Positions 33,648 to 42,501 are shown, counted from the first letter of the stretch. The stretch is 64,000 nucleotides of DNA from Collinsella sp. (GCA_019414445.1 DXMA01000006.1:55543-119542); one strand, 5' to 3'. Notes: generated from the sequence alone by a model not told the origin. Made by a program: numbers and translations.

Positions 33648-34065
33648 ACCCAAACAACAGCCCGTGCGCCCGCCGACCGCCTTCGAGCGCCTGGCGGACC
33701 CCGAGGGCAGACGCCGCGCCGCCGACCCCAACCTCACTGCCAACGGTGCCGTGCGCGCCAACCGCGCCGCACAGTTTATGCCCTTTGCCGCCCTCACGGG
33801 ATACTACGAGCTCGTGCGCAAACAAGAGATCACTGTTGAGCCCAAATGCGAACTCACAGAAGAAAAAGCCCTCGAGCTTTCGAAAAAGCTCGAGGGTCTC
33901 AAACGTGGCGACTTGGTTCGTGTCACCTATTACGATACATACGGCTATCGCAGCCGCACCGGCATCCTCGACGAGGCGCTCCCCGCCTTCAAGCTCCTCA
34001 AGCTCCGAGACATCGCCATCGACTTCGACGACATCCAAGACATCGAACTGCGCGGACGAGCCTAG
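33640..34065 (+). CDS. YolD-like protein
   Basis: The 141-residue protein carries the YolD-like core: RAAQFMPFAALTGYYELVRKQE, then LEGLKRGDLVRVTYYDTYGYRSRTG and IAIDFDDIQDIEL. YolD-like proteins usually sit beside UmuC/UvrX polymerases and are thought to act as their UmuD-like partner. I use the GTG at 33640 because GGAGG lies five bases upstream; this makes an 8-base overlap with umuC. An ATG at 33619 lacks a good site. Confidence 0.82.
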   Translation: MPKPKQQPVRPPTAFERLADPEGRRRAADPNLTANGAVRANRAAQFMPFAALTGYYELVRKQEITVEPKCELTEEKALELSKKLEGLKRGDLVRVTYYDTYGYRSRTGILDEALPAFKLLKLRDIAIDFDDIQDIELRGRA

Positions 34066-34091
34066 CCAAGGAAGCGCATCCAGAGCGACGC

Positions 34092-34475
34092 TTACAGCGT
34101 CATGATGTAGTAGCCCGCGTCTTTCACGGCCGTCTCGAGGACATCACGATCAACCGGCTGCTTAGAGCGCACGCGTGCCGTGTGGTCCGCATACGTCACC
34201 GTTGCCCACACGCCATCCAGTGCATTGAGGGCATTGGCCACATTCTGAGCGCAGCCGTCACAGCTCATGCCGCCGATGAGCAGCTCATCGCTATAGGGAT
34301 AGTGTGACACATCGGTATCCACCACAACAACCTTTTTGGCCTTCTTGCCGCTCGCACCATCGCTGCAGCAACTCTTCCCGTGTGTCGAAGCGGCAATGCG
34401 ACGCAGTCCAAAAAACATGCCGACGGCAATGACGGCCAGCACGATGAGATTCGCAGGGTTGAGCAAGTCACTCAT
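34092..34475 (-). CDS. Membrane-anchored heavy-metal-associated (HMA) domain protein
   Basis: The 127-residue protein has one N-terminal transmembrane helix (LIVLAVIAVGMFFGLRRIA), a short spacer with a CC pair, and a C-terminal HMA fold with the copper-type site IGGMSCDGCAQNVANAL (CxxC) and a YADHTARV strand. It probably binds Cu(I) at the membrane. The start at 34475 follows AAGGGGAG. A CsoR-type palindrome lies directly upstream, which fits copper induction. It stands alone rather than in an operon with a copper ATPase. Confidence 0.82.
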   Translation of the reverse strand: MSDLLNPANLIVLAVIAVGMFFGLRRIAASTHGKSCCSDGASGKKAKKVVVVDTDVSHYPYSDELLIGGMSCDGCAQNVANALNALDGVWATVTYADHTARVRSKQPVDRDVLETAVKDAGYYIMTL

Positions 34476-34504
34476 GCGCTCCCCTTTCAAGTAGCACTAT
34501 CTAA

Positions 34505-34521
34505 ATACCCCCATGGGGTGT
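34505..34521 (-). promoter_or_regulatory. CsoR-like copper operator
   Basis: ATACCCC-CATG-GGGTGT is a near-perfect palindrome 30 bases before the HMA gene. It resembles the ATACCC...GGGTAT operators of Cu(I)-sensing CsoR. Binding is inferred. Confidence 0.5.
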
Positions 34522-34583
34522 CCCCATCTTAACCCAAAATCATGTCTGTTCGGTCAATTAGTTTCCCTCTTCAAACTTTTTTG

Positions 34584-34626
34584 TTGACCATGGCTTACTT
34601 TCGTGTATAAGTTTTCCTAGGCTAAC
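34584..34626 (+). promoter_or_regulatory. Promoter of DUF3793-flavodoxin pair with DtxR-like core
   Basis: TTGACC (34584-34589) and TATAAG (34606-34611) are 16 bases apart. TAGGCTAAC (34618-34626), the core of DtxR/IdeR iron boxes, covers the likely start point; the outer bases of the full 19-mer match poorly. Confidence 0.5.
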
Positions 34627-34649
34627 AGTTTAGATCCGTAAGGAGCCCC

Positions 34650-35354
34650 GTGACTCGAACCATAGACATCCCAACGTTTCAGGCAGCAGTCGTGCGCAAC
34701 TGCTCCCCCACGCTCGCGGGAATCAAGCCGGCATCGCTCTTTACCTATCCAGGCACCTACGCCCACGGGGACGGCTCGACCGCAACAGAAACCATCGCAG
34801 AACGCCGAGCACGCCTGCTCAACGTTATCGCCCAGTGCAACCGCGAGCTTGACCCGCTTGGCATCCACCTGAGTGTTTTGGTCTGGCGGCCCTGCGGAGC
34901 GCTCGTGTACGTGTACCGAGCCAAAAGCCTCACCACCTATTTCGCGGACCCTCGCGCCAAAACGGCGCTCGCCTCGGAAGGCTACGACACGAGTGACCTT
35001 TCGACATGTCTTGTGCATTTGGCATCACGCATCACGCTCGCGAGCAATAACGTCGCGGAATGCGCCTGTAGCCAGACTCGATGCGCACTACCCCAGCAAG
35101 CTAGCTGCAGCAAAGACTGCACCTGCGAGTTTCCGCACGAAATAGGCTACTTCCTTGGATATCCCTACGACGACGTGCACGAGTTTATCGTCCAGCGCGG
35201 CGAGAACTACAAGGTCTTTGGGGCCTGGAAGGTCTACACAAATGTCGAGCAGGCACTTGCGACGTTTGATGCCTACCGTGCCTGCACCCAATACTTCACC
35301 TTTGTCTATCAGCAGGGCTGCAGCCTGGCGCAACTTGCCCAGACGACCCGATAG
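34650..35354 (+). CDS. DUF3793 family protein
   Basis: The 234-residue protein matches DUF3793, found in anaerobes next to flavodoxin genes. Visible conserved parts are the N-terminal CSPTLAGIKPASLFTY, the VLVWRPCGALVYVYR strand, and HEIGYFLGYPYDDVHEFI with KVFGAWKVY. An insert of eight cysteines in about 35 residues (residues 138-172) is unusual and could bind metal. The GTG start at 34650 has AAGGAG four bases upstream. It is followed by flavodoxin 46 bases later; a role in iron or electron-transfer supply is inferred from that pairing only. Confidence 0.8.
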   Translation: MTRTIDIPTFQAAVVRNCSPTLAGIKPASLFTYPGTYAHGDGSTATETIAERRARLLNVIAQCNRELDPLGIHLSVLVWRPCGALVYVYRAKSLTTYFADPRAKTALASEGYDTSDLSTCLVHLASRITLASNNVAECACSQTRCALPQQASCSKDCTCEFPHEIGYFLGYPYDDVHEFIVQRGENYKVFGAWKVYTNVEQALATFDAYRACTQYFTFVYQQGCSLAQLAQTTR

Positions 35355-35400
35355 AACATAGAAGCCGCGGCAACCTGCCGCACAACTGAAAGGACTCAAC

Positions 35401-35820
35401 ATGAGCAAGATCGCCGTCGTCTACTGGAGCGGCACGGGCAACACCGAGGCCATGGCAAACCTCGTCGCCGAAGGCGCCACATCCGCGGGCGCCGAGACCG
35501 AGGTCATCCCCTGCGCCGACTTCTCTGCCGACAAGGCCGCCGAATATGATGCCTTCGCCTTCGGCTGCCCCGCCATGGGCTCCGAGGAACTCGAGTACGA
35601 TGAGTTTCAGCCGATGTGGGACGAGGTCAAGGAGACTCTCGGCGACAAGAAGGTCGTCCTCTTTGGCTCTTATTCGTGGGCCGAGGGCGAATGGATGGAC
35701 AACTGGAAGGCGGACGCCGACGAGGCGGGCGTCAACGTCGTCGATTCCGTCATCTGCTACGATGCACCCGACGATGAGGCAGAGACCGCCTGTCGCGCAC
35801 TTGGAGCCGAGTTGGCATAG
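35401..35820 (+). CDS. Flavodoxin
   Basis: The 139-residue electron carrier has the FMN phosphate loop VVYWSGTGNTEAMA at its N-terminus and the isoalloxazine-side loops FGCPAMGSEEL and LFGSYSWAEGEW. It is a short-chain, cytoplasmic flavodoxin that can replace ferredoxin when iron is short. The start follows AAAGGA. It is cotranscribed with DUF3793 and may be iron-controlled through the DtxR-like box upstream. Confidence 0.93.
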   Translation: MSKIAVVYWSGTGNTEAMANLVAEGATSAGAETEVIPCADFSADKAAEYDAFAFGCPAMGSEELEYDEFQPMWDEVKETLGDKKVVLFGSYSWAEGEWMDNWKADADEAGVNVVDSVICYDAPDDEAETACRALGAELA

Positions 35821-35877
35821 CAACGGCTCGGGTCCCGACAAAGCCGACCCTCGACAATGCACATTCGCGCCCCAACA

Positions 35878-35912
35878 AAAGCGGGGGCTGGATCCAATCC
35901 AGTCCCCGCTTT
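35878..35912 (-). terminator. Bidirectional terminator, flavodoxin / glnQ
   Basis: AAAGCGGGG.CTGGA pairs with TCCAG.CCCCGCTTT. The A-run on the left gives TTTT on the minus strand, 26 bases past the glnQ stop; the other side can serve flavodoxin. Confidence 0.75.
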
Positions 35913-35937
35913 CTACAACGATTCTTTTACAAAGCAG

Positions 35938-36690
35938 CTATGAGATATTGCCCAAGAACGCCTTGGTGCGCTCGCTCTTGGGGTGGTCGAAGACCTCGCT
36001 CGGCGTACCCTCCTCCACGATAACGCCACCGTCCATAAAGACGACGCGGTCGGCGACGTCGCGGGCAAAGCCCATCTCGTGCGTCACGACGATCATGGTC
36101 ATGCCGTCGCGGGCCAGGTCGCGCATAACGCCCAATACATCGCGGACAAGCTCGGGGTCAAGCGCCGACGTGGCCTCGTCAAAGAGCATCACGTGCGGGT
36201 TCATCGACAGAGCGCGGGCGATGGCCACGCGCTGCTGCTGACCGCCCGAAAGCTGACTCGGCATAAAGTCGATACGCTCGGCAAGACCGACCTTGGTCAG
36301 CTCCTCGACGGCAATCTTCTCGGCCTCTTCCTTGCTGCGCTTGAGCACCTTTTGCTGCGCGAGCATGACGTTCTTTTTGACCGACAGGTGCGGGAACAGG
36401 TTGAACTGCTGAAAGACCATGCCCAGGTGCGTACGCACTTTGTTGAGGTCGACACCCTTGGCGCACACATCCACGCCCTCAACGACAATCGAGCCGCTCG
36501 TGGGATGCTCTAGACGATTGATGCAGCGAAGCATCGTCGACTTGCCCGAGCCCGAGGGGCCCAGGACTACGACGACCTCGCCCTTGTGCACATCCAGATC
36601 GATATCGCGCAGGACCACGTTGTCGCCAAAGGCCTTCTGGAGATTCTTGATGCTGACGACGACCTCGTTCGAGTTATTGGTTTCGCTCAT
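35938..36690 (-). CDS. glnQ: Polar amino acid ABC transporter ATPase
   Basis: The 250-residue ATPase has Walker [21 protein letters not shown], the Q-loop [15 protein letters not shown], signature [18 protein letters not shown], Walker [17 protein letters not shown] and the H-loop VTHEMGFA. These are the exact patterns of GlnQ/ArtP-type subunits for polar amino acids. It energises the permease encoded 12 bases upstream. The order binding protein, permease, ATPase is typical. Confidence 0.93.
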   Translation of the reverse strand: MSETNNSNEVVVSIKNLQKAFGDNVVLRDIDLDVHKGEVVVVLGPSGSGKSTMLRCINRLEHPTSGSIVVEGVDVCAKGVDLNKVRTHLGMVFQQFNLFPHLSVKKNVMLAQQKVLKRSKEEAEKIAVEELTKVGLAERIDFMPSQLSGGQQQRVAIARALSMNPHVMLFDEATSALDPELVRDVLGVMRDLARDGMTMIVVTHEMGFARDVADRVVFMDGGVIVEEGTPSEVFDHPKSERTKAFLGNIS

Positions 36691-36702
36691 AATAGAACCT
36701 CC

Positions 36703-38064
36703 TTACAGACCGGCGATATGATCGGCGGGCGTCGCGACAACCTGTCCGGCGCTCTTGGTGGGACGCTTCTTTTTGGTTTCGGCCGTCCCCAGAAGTCTCG
36801 CCTCAAGACCGCTCACCAAGCGCGCAAGCGGCAGGGTAATGACCAGATAGAACAGGGCGGCGACCACATACGGCGTAATGGAGCCCGTCGTGGCCACGAT
36901 GGTGCGGGCGTTCATGACGATCTCGACCACGCCCACGGCCGCGAGCAGCGACGTATCCTTGTAAAGCAGGATGAATTCGCTGGTCAACGTAGGCAGGACA
37001 TTGCGGAACGTCTGCGGAATCATGACGTAGAGCAGCGTCTGGAAGGCGTTCATGCCCAGCGAGCGCGCGGCCTCGTTCTGGCCCTTGGGGATCGACTGAA
37101 TACCGGCGCGGAAGATCTCGCACAGGTACGCAGACGAGTTCATGGCCATGACGATAACGCCCAAGACGTAGTCGTCAACCTTGACACCGGCAAGCGGCAG
37201 GCCAAAGAACGCGATATAGATCTGCAGGAATGCCGGCGTGCCGCGGATGATATTCACGTAGATGCCGGCAAGACAACGCAGGATGCGCGACTTGGAGATA
37301 CGCATGAGCGACAGGGCAAAGCCAAAGGGGATCGCCAGCGGAAACGCCACAAGCACAATCGAGAGCGACATAAGGAAGCCCTTAAAGACGATCGGCAGGC
37401 TTTGGACCAAGATGACCGGGTTCAAGAACAGGCGCAGGAACATATTGGAGTTCCAGGCCTCGACCCACGGCTGCCCCTTAAGATCGGCCAGGAAGTTATC
37501 GAAGGCCGTCACGCCCTTGATCTCCACCGACGGAATCTTGGAGATCTTCTTGGTCGAACCATCGGCCAAAGTGTAGGTGCCGCTAAAGGCCTCGTCGCCG
37601 CCCTCGACGGGGAAGGTCACGCCGTAAACCTCGACACGGAAAAAGCCGCCGGCAGGCGCCGTCTCGCCAAAGTCAATCTTGAGCGTCTGGCCGTCAGCCT
37701 TGCACGTGGGTTTCATGGGCGTACGATCCATGAGGTCCTCGCCCGAGAGCATCGTCAATCGCGTGTCATCGGTACCAAACGTCGTGCCGTCGACAAACGT
37801 CAAAGAAAGACCGCTCAGCTCCTCGTCGGCATCGGCCTGAACTTCCCAGGTAATGCGCGTCTCGGTGCCGCCGACCACATCGCTGCCCGAACCGGTGTTG
37901 GGTCGGGCGGTAATCTTTGCGGTCTCAAGCGCCTGGGCGGTCGTGGGCGCATATGCCCCCGCGCACACCAGCGCGAGCGCCACGGCCATGACGCAGGCTA
38001 GCTTTTGGAGCAAGACGGGCAGTGGAAAACGCTGCTCAGCGGCCCCTTTGTTCAGTCGAGACAA
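36703..38064 (-). CDS. Polar amino acid ABC permease with N-terminal extracytoplasmic domain
   Basis: The C-terminal half (residues 235-440) is a His/Glu/Gln/Arg/opine-type permease with about five helices and the ATPase-coupling loop EIFRAGIQSIPKGQNEAARSLGM. The N-terminal half is unusual: a signal-like helix (LPVLLQKLACVMAVALALVC), then about 170 residues of predicted extracytoplasmic beta-rich sequence (TRITWEVQADADEELSGLSL). GlnP-type fusions carry substrate-binding domains, but this one does not read like a binding protein. The TTG start at 38064 is supported by TAGGAG five bases upstream. Confidence 0.82.
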   Translation of the reverse strand: MSRLNKGAAEQRFPLPVLLQKLACVMAVALALVCAGAYAPTTAQALETAKITARPNTGSGSDVVGGTETRITWEVQADADEELSGLSLTFVDGTTFGTDDTRLTMLSGEDLMDRTPMKPTCKADGQTLKIDFGETAPAGGFFRVEVYGVTFPVEGGDEAFSGTYTLADGSTKKISKIPSVEIKGVTAFDNFLADLKGQPWVEAWNSNMFLRLFLNPVILVQSLPIVFKGFLMSLSIVLVAFPLAIPFGFALSLMRISKSRILRCLAGIYVNIIRGTPAFLQIYIAFFGLPLAGVKVDDYVLGVIVMAMNSSAYLCEIFRAGIQSIPKGQNEAARSLGMNAFQTLLYVMIPQTFRNVLPTLTSEFILLYKDTSLLAAVGVVEIVMNARTIVATTGSITPYVVAALFYLVITLPLARLVSGLEARLLGTAETKKKRPTKSAGQVVATPADHIAGL

Positions 38065-38132
38065 GGTGGCTCCTATCGTAGAAGTTGCCGGCAAGACGAG
38101 ACGGAAACGCTCTCCGTCAAGAGAAGCGCAAA

Positions 38133-38159
38133 GGCCCTCTCCGCAAAACGGAAAGGGCC
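38133..38159 (-). terminator. Attenuating hairpin between binding-protein and permease genes
   Basis: GGCCCTCTCCG (38133-38143) pairs with CGGAAAGGGCC (38149-38159), one mismatch. A short TTT follows on the minus strand. It probably lets more binding protein than permease be made. Confidence 0.5.
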
Positions 38160-38181
38160 CGCGCGCAATCAAGTAGTTATT

Positions 38182-39042
38182 TTACTTGATGTTGTACTTA
38201 GCCATGAGGGCGTCGACGGTACCGTCGTCGGTCAGGTCCTTGATGGCCTGGTTGATGTCATCCTTGAGCTTGGTGTTGCCCTGGTTGATGGCAATGGCGT
38301 ACTCCTCGCCGGTGCTGATCTGCTTGATGGTCTGGCAGGTGTTGAACTGCTCGGCGGTCAGCTGGCTGGCAACGGAGCGGTTGGTGACTACGGCGTCGCC
38401 CTTATCGGACTGCAGGGCGCTGAAGCACTCGGTAGCGTCCTTGTAGGGGACGATCTTGGCCTTCGGGAAGTTCTCCTGGGCAAAGGCCTCGGCGGTCGAG
38501 CCAGACTGGACGATGATGGTAGCGTCGGCGTTGTTGAGCTTCTCGCTGAAGTTATCGGCCGTAATGTCGGTGTTATCGACCTTGGTCACGATAGCCTGAT
38601 CGTCCATGTAGTAAGAGTCGGAGAACGCGACTTCCTTCTCACGCTCGGGCGTGTCAGTGATAGCCGCGATGGCGGCATCGTACTTGGCGCCCGAAGCAAC
38701 GCCAGGGACGAGCGTGTCGAAGTCGTTGTTGACGTACTCGACATCCAGACCCAGCTTGTCACCGATAGCCTTGATGAGCTCAAGGTCAAAGCCCTGGTAA
38801 TCGCCGTTGTCATCCTTGTACTCAAACGGCGCGTACTCGGCAGAGGTGCCGACGGTGAGTGTACCGTCCTTGACGAGTGCATACTCCTTGGAGCCGTCGA
38901 CCTTCTCGACCTTCACGTCATCAGAGCTGCTGGAACCGGCATCGGAACCAGAGGTGGCGTTGGACGAACCACAGCCCGTCAGTGCAAGAGCGAGCGCCAT
39001 GGCGCCCGTGGCTGCAAACGCGCCAAGCTTCTTGAGCTTCAT
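38182..39042 (-). CDS. Amino acid ABC transporter substrate-binding lipoprotein
   Basis: The 286-residue lipoprotein has a signal with lipobox LALALTGCGSS (Cys about residue 25) and a Ser/Asp-rich linker. The SBP_bac_3 domain reads LTVGTSAEYAPFEYKDDNGDYQGFDLELIKAIG. The Asp and Arg positions that clamp the amino acid carboxylate and amine appear in the usual places (GFDLELIKAIG; VTNRSVASQL). Polar amino acids are expected, identity unknown. The start at 39042 has AAGGAG upstream. It is first in the operon. Confidence 0.92.
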   Translation of the reverse strand: MKLKKLGAFAATGAMALALALTGCGSSNATSGSDAGSSSSDDVKVEKVDGSKEYALVKDGTLTVGTSAEYAPFEYKDDNGDYQGFDLELIKAIGDKLGLDVEYVNNDFDTLVPGVASGAKYDAAIAAITDTPEREKEVAFSDSYYMDDQAIVTKVDNTDITADNFSEKLNNADATIIVQSGSTAEAFAQENFPKAKIVPYKDATECFSALQSDKGDAVVTNRSVASQLTAEQFNTCQTIKQISTGEEYAIAINQGNTKLKDDINQAIKDLTDDGTVDALMAKYNIK

Positions 39043-39099
39043 AATCAGTCTCCTTCCAGTGACCCCGTTTGATTCAGAGGTCTGCAAAAACTGTTGGCT

Positions 39100-39128
39100 A
39101 TTATGCACCCGGAATTACAATTCTGCAA
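39100..39128 (-). promoter_or_regulatory. Promoter of the amino acid ABC operon
   Basis: On the minus strand TTGCAG (39128-39123) and CATAAT (39105-39100) are 17 bases apart, 58 bases before the binding-protein start. Confidence 0.6.
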
Positions 39129-39189
39129 TGAGAAAACTGATTGAAACAAACCCATAACGTGAATGGAATACTCCACTTAGCAACAGTCA

Positions 39190-40056
39190 TTACTGCTGCA
39201 ATGACCTTAACAGTTTGATTTCAGCTGCATAACCTGCAAGTTCGTTCGGCGTCTCCAAAATAAATGGAAGTGCACGCAAGCGGCTATTCGATACAATATT
39301 CTGCATAACCTGCATACCGCCGCCAAACTCTTCACTACCCAGGTAGCCCTTGCCGATGCACTCGTGGCGATCCTTATGGGCGCCGCAGGGGTTCTTGGAG
39401 TCATTGATATGCACGGCGCGCAAGCGCTCGATACCCACCACGCGGTCGAACTCGTCGAGTACGCCGTCAAGATCATGGATGATGTCGTAGCCGGCATCGC
39501 TCACATGGCAGGTGTCCAAACAAACGCCCAGCTTATCGGACAGCTCTGGGCACTTGGCGGCAACGCCCTCGATAATGCGCGCCAGTTCTTCAAAGCTACG
39601 GCCCACCTCGGTGCCCTTGCCCGCCATGGTCTCAAGCAATACCGTCGTCTGCTGTCCCTCAAACATCACCTGGCACAGCGTGTCGACAATCATCTGAATG
39701 CCGGCGTCTGCCCCCTGTCCCACATGCGCACCGGGATGGAAGTTGTAGTAGTTGCCGGGCAGTGCTTCCAGACGCTGCAAATCTTCCGCCATAGCCTCCA
39801 AGGCAAACTCCCGCGCCCGCTCCTTAGCGGAGCAGGGGTTATAGGTATACGGGGCATGCGCCACCAGCGGTCCAAAGTCGTTTTGCGCCATAAGCTCGCG
39901 CAGAGCCGCCACGTCATCCATGTCAAGGTCTTTTGCCTTGCCACCGCGCGGGTTGCGCGTAAAGAACGCAAAGGTATTGGCACCAATGGACAACGCCGTC
40001 TCCCCCATTGCCCGATAGCCCTTCGTCGTCGAAAGATGACACCCGATCGTCAGCAT
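39190..40056 (-). CDS. nfo: Endonuclease IV
   Basis: The 288-residue TIM-barrel AP endonuclease cuts 5' to abasic sites. The three Zn ligands appear in [61 protein letters not shown] and [10 protein letters not shown], the standard family patterns. The length is normal. The ATG at 40056 has GGGGAG six bases upstream; a TTG two codons earlier is less likely. It is followed by one copy of the covarying hairpin repeat on its 5' side. Confidence 0.93.
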   Translation of the reverse strand: MLTIGCHLSTTKGYRAMGETALSIGANTFAFFTRNPRGGKAKDLDMDDVAALRELMAQNDFGPLVAHAPYTYNPCSAKERAREFALEAMAEDLQRLEALPGNYYNFHPGAHVGQGADAGIQMIVDTLCQVMFEGQQTTVLLETMAGKGTEVGRSFEELARIIEGVAAKCPELSDKLGVCLDTCHVSDAGYDIIHDLDGVLDEFDRVVGIERLRAVHINDSKNPCGAHKDRHECIGKGYLGSEEFGGGMQVMQNIVSNSRLRALPFILETPNELAGYAAEIKLLRSLQQ

Positions 40057-40077
40057 CTCCAACTCCCCCTCATCAGT

Positions 40078-40150
40078 TGCGGTGAAATACGGTCTATTGG
40101 TGCCTTATTTTGGCGCAAACAGACCGTATTCCACCGCAAGATATAAAAGG
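40078..40150. repeat. Covarying hairpin repeat, copy 1
   Basis: Arms 40078-40095 and 40121-40138 pair over nearly their whole length (TGCGGTG with CACCGCA, AATACGGTCT with AGACCGTATT). The loop core TTATTTTGGCGCAAAC and the tail AAGATATAAAAGG recur in copy 2 at 41237-41310, while the stem bases change together. Confidence 0.65.
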
Positions 40151-40200
40151 GGCATCAGGGGCAAGGTCCGCCGAGCCCCCTTGAGCACCAGCACCGCAGC

Positions 40201-41220
40201 CTAGAGCGTCAAGCGAATCGCATCGATAATCTGCGCACAGCGCTGCGTGGCGGCAAGAGGCATAACGGGGCTTTCAAGCTCTCCCGTCTGGACGAGCTGC
40301 GTCGCATGCTGAATTTCGCCGTAGAAATCATCGACCTCAAACGGGGCATTAATTTCGAGCATTCGTCCGTCGGAGTACTTCACATGGGCGAGCTCGGGGC
40401 GATGGAGGCGCTCGATTTCCACCGAACCCCGTTCGCAGGCAATCGTTAAGCGGCTTTCATATGCTGCTTTGCCGTCGCACACCATATGAATGGGTATACC
40501 GCCGACACTCATATGGATCTCATCGGTCCAATCCACGCGGCCGCCCAATACGTCACGCCAGCGAACTTCACGAGACGAAACATCGCACGCACCCGCAAGC
40601 AGATCCTCAAACCACCCGACCGCATAGCAGCCCATGTCATATAGACAGCCACCCTGCAACGGATCGAGCAGATAACTCGAAGGGGACTCACCATAATCGA
40701 GTTTTTGCACGCTTTCGATCGAGACGATACAGCCGAGCTCGCCCGACGCAAGCAAGTCCTCCACGCGAGTGCGCATCGGGCAAAACCGATTCTTCATCGC
40801 CTCCATAAACAGCACGCCGCACTCGCGAGAGGCGGAGGCAATCGAGAGAGCCTCTTCCTCACTCAAAACGGCCGGCTTTTCGCACAGCACGGCCTTTCCG
40901 GCGCGCAGCGCGCGACAGGCCCAACGCGTATGCATACCATGCGGAAGAGCCAAGTAGATTGCGTCGACATCGGGGCCGGCAATCAGCGCATCATAAGCCG
41001 CATCGCCGCCATCGTCAGCCGTGACATAACTGTGCGCAGCATCGATCGAAAACGCTCGACAAAATTCCTCGACATGTGCAGGAGTGCGGCCGGCCGCAGC
41101 CACCAGCCGTGCCCCGTCGACCTTCTTGAGCGACGATGCAAATCGATGCGAAATGTGCCCAGCGCCCAAAACGCCCCAACGAACCTCACGCAAATCATCA
41201 CATGAATCCCGATAGCCCAC
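40201..41220 (-). CDS. Gfo/Idh/MocA-family oxidoreductase
   Basis: The 339-residue NAD(P)-dependent oxidoreductase has the Rossmann start REVRWGVLGAGHISHRFASSL, then the family EKP motif in GKAVLCEKPAVLSEEEAL and a C-terminal alpha/beta domain with GCLYDMGCYAVGWFEDLL. Substrates are usually sugars or cyclitols; none can be named. The GTG start at 41220 follows AAGGGGG; the longer frame would start inside the hairpin repeat. Copies of the same repeat lie on both sides of this gene. Confidence 0.82.
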   Translation of the reverse strand: MGYRDSCDDLREVRWGVLGAGHISHRFASSLKKVDGARLVAAAGRTPAHVEEFCRAFSIDAAHSYVTADDGGDAAYDALIAGPDVDAIYLALPHGMHTRWACRALRAGKAVLCEKPAVLSEEEALSIASASRECGVLFMEAMKNRFCPMRTRVEDLLASGELGCIVSIESVQKLDYGESPSSYLLDPLQGGCLYDMGCYAVGWFEDLLAGACDVSSREVRWRDVLGGRVDWTDEIHMSVGGIPIHMVCDGKAAYESRLTIACERGSVEIERLHRPELAHVKYSDGRMLEINAPFEVDDFYGEIQHATQLVQTGELESPVMPLAATQRCAQIIDAIRLTL

Positions 41221-41236
41221 GACAGCCCCCTTCAGT

Positions 41237-41310
41237 TGCGACGAAATAGTTCCTGCTATCGCCCTATTCTGCCGCAAACAGGAACTATTCCATCACAAGA
41301 TATAAAAGGG
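41237..41310. repeat. Covarying hairpin repeat, copy 2
   Basis: Arms 41237-41255 and 41279-41297 pair (AAATAGTTCCTG with CAGGAACTATT). They share the GTTGCG..GAAATA head, the GCCGCAAAC loop side and the CACAAGATATAAAAGGG tail with copy 1, but the stem centre is different and compensated. Confidence 0.65.
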
Positions 41311-42501
41311 TCATGAGGAGCGAGTTTTGCTGAAGACTTTAAGCGCGGCCGTTACGGGGCCAGGCTGGAAACGTCGGCGCGCGTCGTCGAGACGCTCGGG
41401 GATATCGATGTGTTGCGGGCAGTGACGCGCACATTTGCCGCACTTGACGCAATTGCTCACGAGCTTGGGCTCGCTCGTGCGCACCGCGCTCGCCGTAAAG
41501 TATTGCGACAGCCCCGTAAACCAGCTGTGCGCATAGCTCGCGTTGTAAGCGGCAAAGCAGCCGGGAATGTTAATACCCTTGGGACATGGCATGCAGTAGC
41601 CGCATCCCGTGCAGGGCACGCGATTCGATTTTTCAAACTCCGCCAGCACGCGTGCGATGGTATCGAGCTGAGCGGCTGTCATCGAATCCGGCAGGGCCCG
41701 ATCGGCCAGCACCGCGTTCTCGTCCACCTGCGCGGTATCGGTCATGCCCGAAAGCAGCATCGTGACTTGAGGATGGTTCCACACCCACGAAAGGCCCCAA
41801 GCAGCCGGCGTCTTCAGGTACGGATCGCGTACGTCATCGAGCACGGCGCGGGCCCGCGGAGGCAGCTTGCCCGCCAGGCGTCCGCCCAAAAGCGGTTCCA
41901 TCACAAACACCGCGAGCCCGCGCTCGGCGGCTGCTATAAGTCCCGCCGTTCCCGCTTGGTAGCGCTCTCCAGCGTAGTTGTACTGAATCTGGCAAAAATC
42001 CCAGTCATACGCGTCGAGCATCGTGAGGAAGTCCGCCGCACTGCCGTGATACGAAAAACCTATCTGGCGAATACGCCCCGCAGCCTTTTGGTGCGCAATC
42101 CAGTCTTCGATGCCCAACGCCACCACGCGCTCCCACTGGGCGGGCGAAGTGATGTTGTGCATAAGGTAATAGTCGATATGGTCGGTCCGCAGGCGACGCA
42201 GTTGCTCGTCGAAGAACCGGTCGAAATCCTCCGCGCACTTGCACGAAGCGTGCGGCAACTTGGTCGCCAGCAACACCCGGTCGCGCAGCCCCAAGCGCTC
42301 AAGTGAGGCGCCCACGCACGCCTCGTTACCGGGATAGAGATACGCAGTATCCAGATAATTAATCCCCTGCTCCACCGCATGGGAAATGATGGCATCGGCT
42401 GTCTTCGCATCGGGGTGTCCCGGCGAACCGGGAAACCTCATGCAGCCCAGACCCAGAGCAGATATTCGGTTACCACTTTTGGGGTCAACGCGGTATTGCA
42501 C
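41311..42501 (-). CDS. Aldo/keto reductase with C-terminal ferredoxin domain
   Basis: The 396-residue protein begins VQYRVDPKSGNRISALGLGCMRFP, typical of the 4Fe-4S aldo/keto reductase group. The barrel carries the catalytic Tyr in YLDTAYLYPGNE, Lys in LLATKLP and His in DYYLMHNI. Two cluster motifs follow near the C-terminus: CTGCGYCMPCPKG and CVKCGKCARHCPQ. It probably couples ferredoxin-type electrons to carbonyl reduction. The GTG at 42501 has GGGAGG four bases upstream and gives the family-standard xQYR start. Confidence 0.85.
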   Translation of the reverse strand: MQYRVDPKSGNRISALGLGCMRFPGSPGHPDAKTADAIISHAVEQGINYLDTAYLYPGNEACVGASLERLGLRDRVLLATKLPHASCKCAEDFDRFFDEQLRRLRTDHIDYYLMHNITSPAQWERVVALGIEDWIAHQKAAGRIRQIGFSYHGSAADFLTMLDAYDWDFCQIQYNYAGERYQAGTAGLIAAAERGLAVFVMEPLLGGRLAGKLPPRARAVLDDVRDPYLKTPAAWGLSWVWNHPQVTMLLSGMTDTAQVDENAVLADRALPDSMTAAQLDTIARVLAEFEKSNRVPCTGCGYCMPCPKGINIPGCFAAYNASYAHSWFTGLSQYFTASAVRTSEPKLVSNCVKCGKCARHCPQHIDIPERLDDARRRFQPGPVTAALKVFSKTRSS

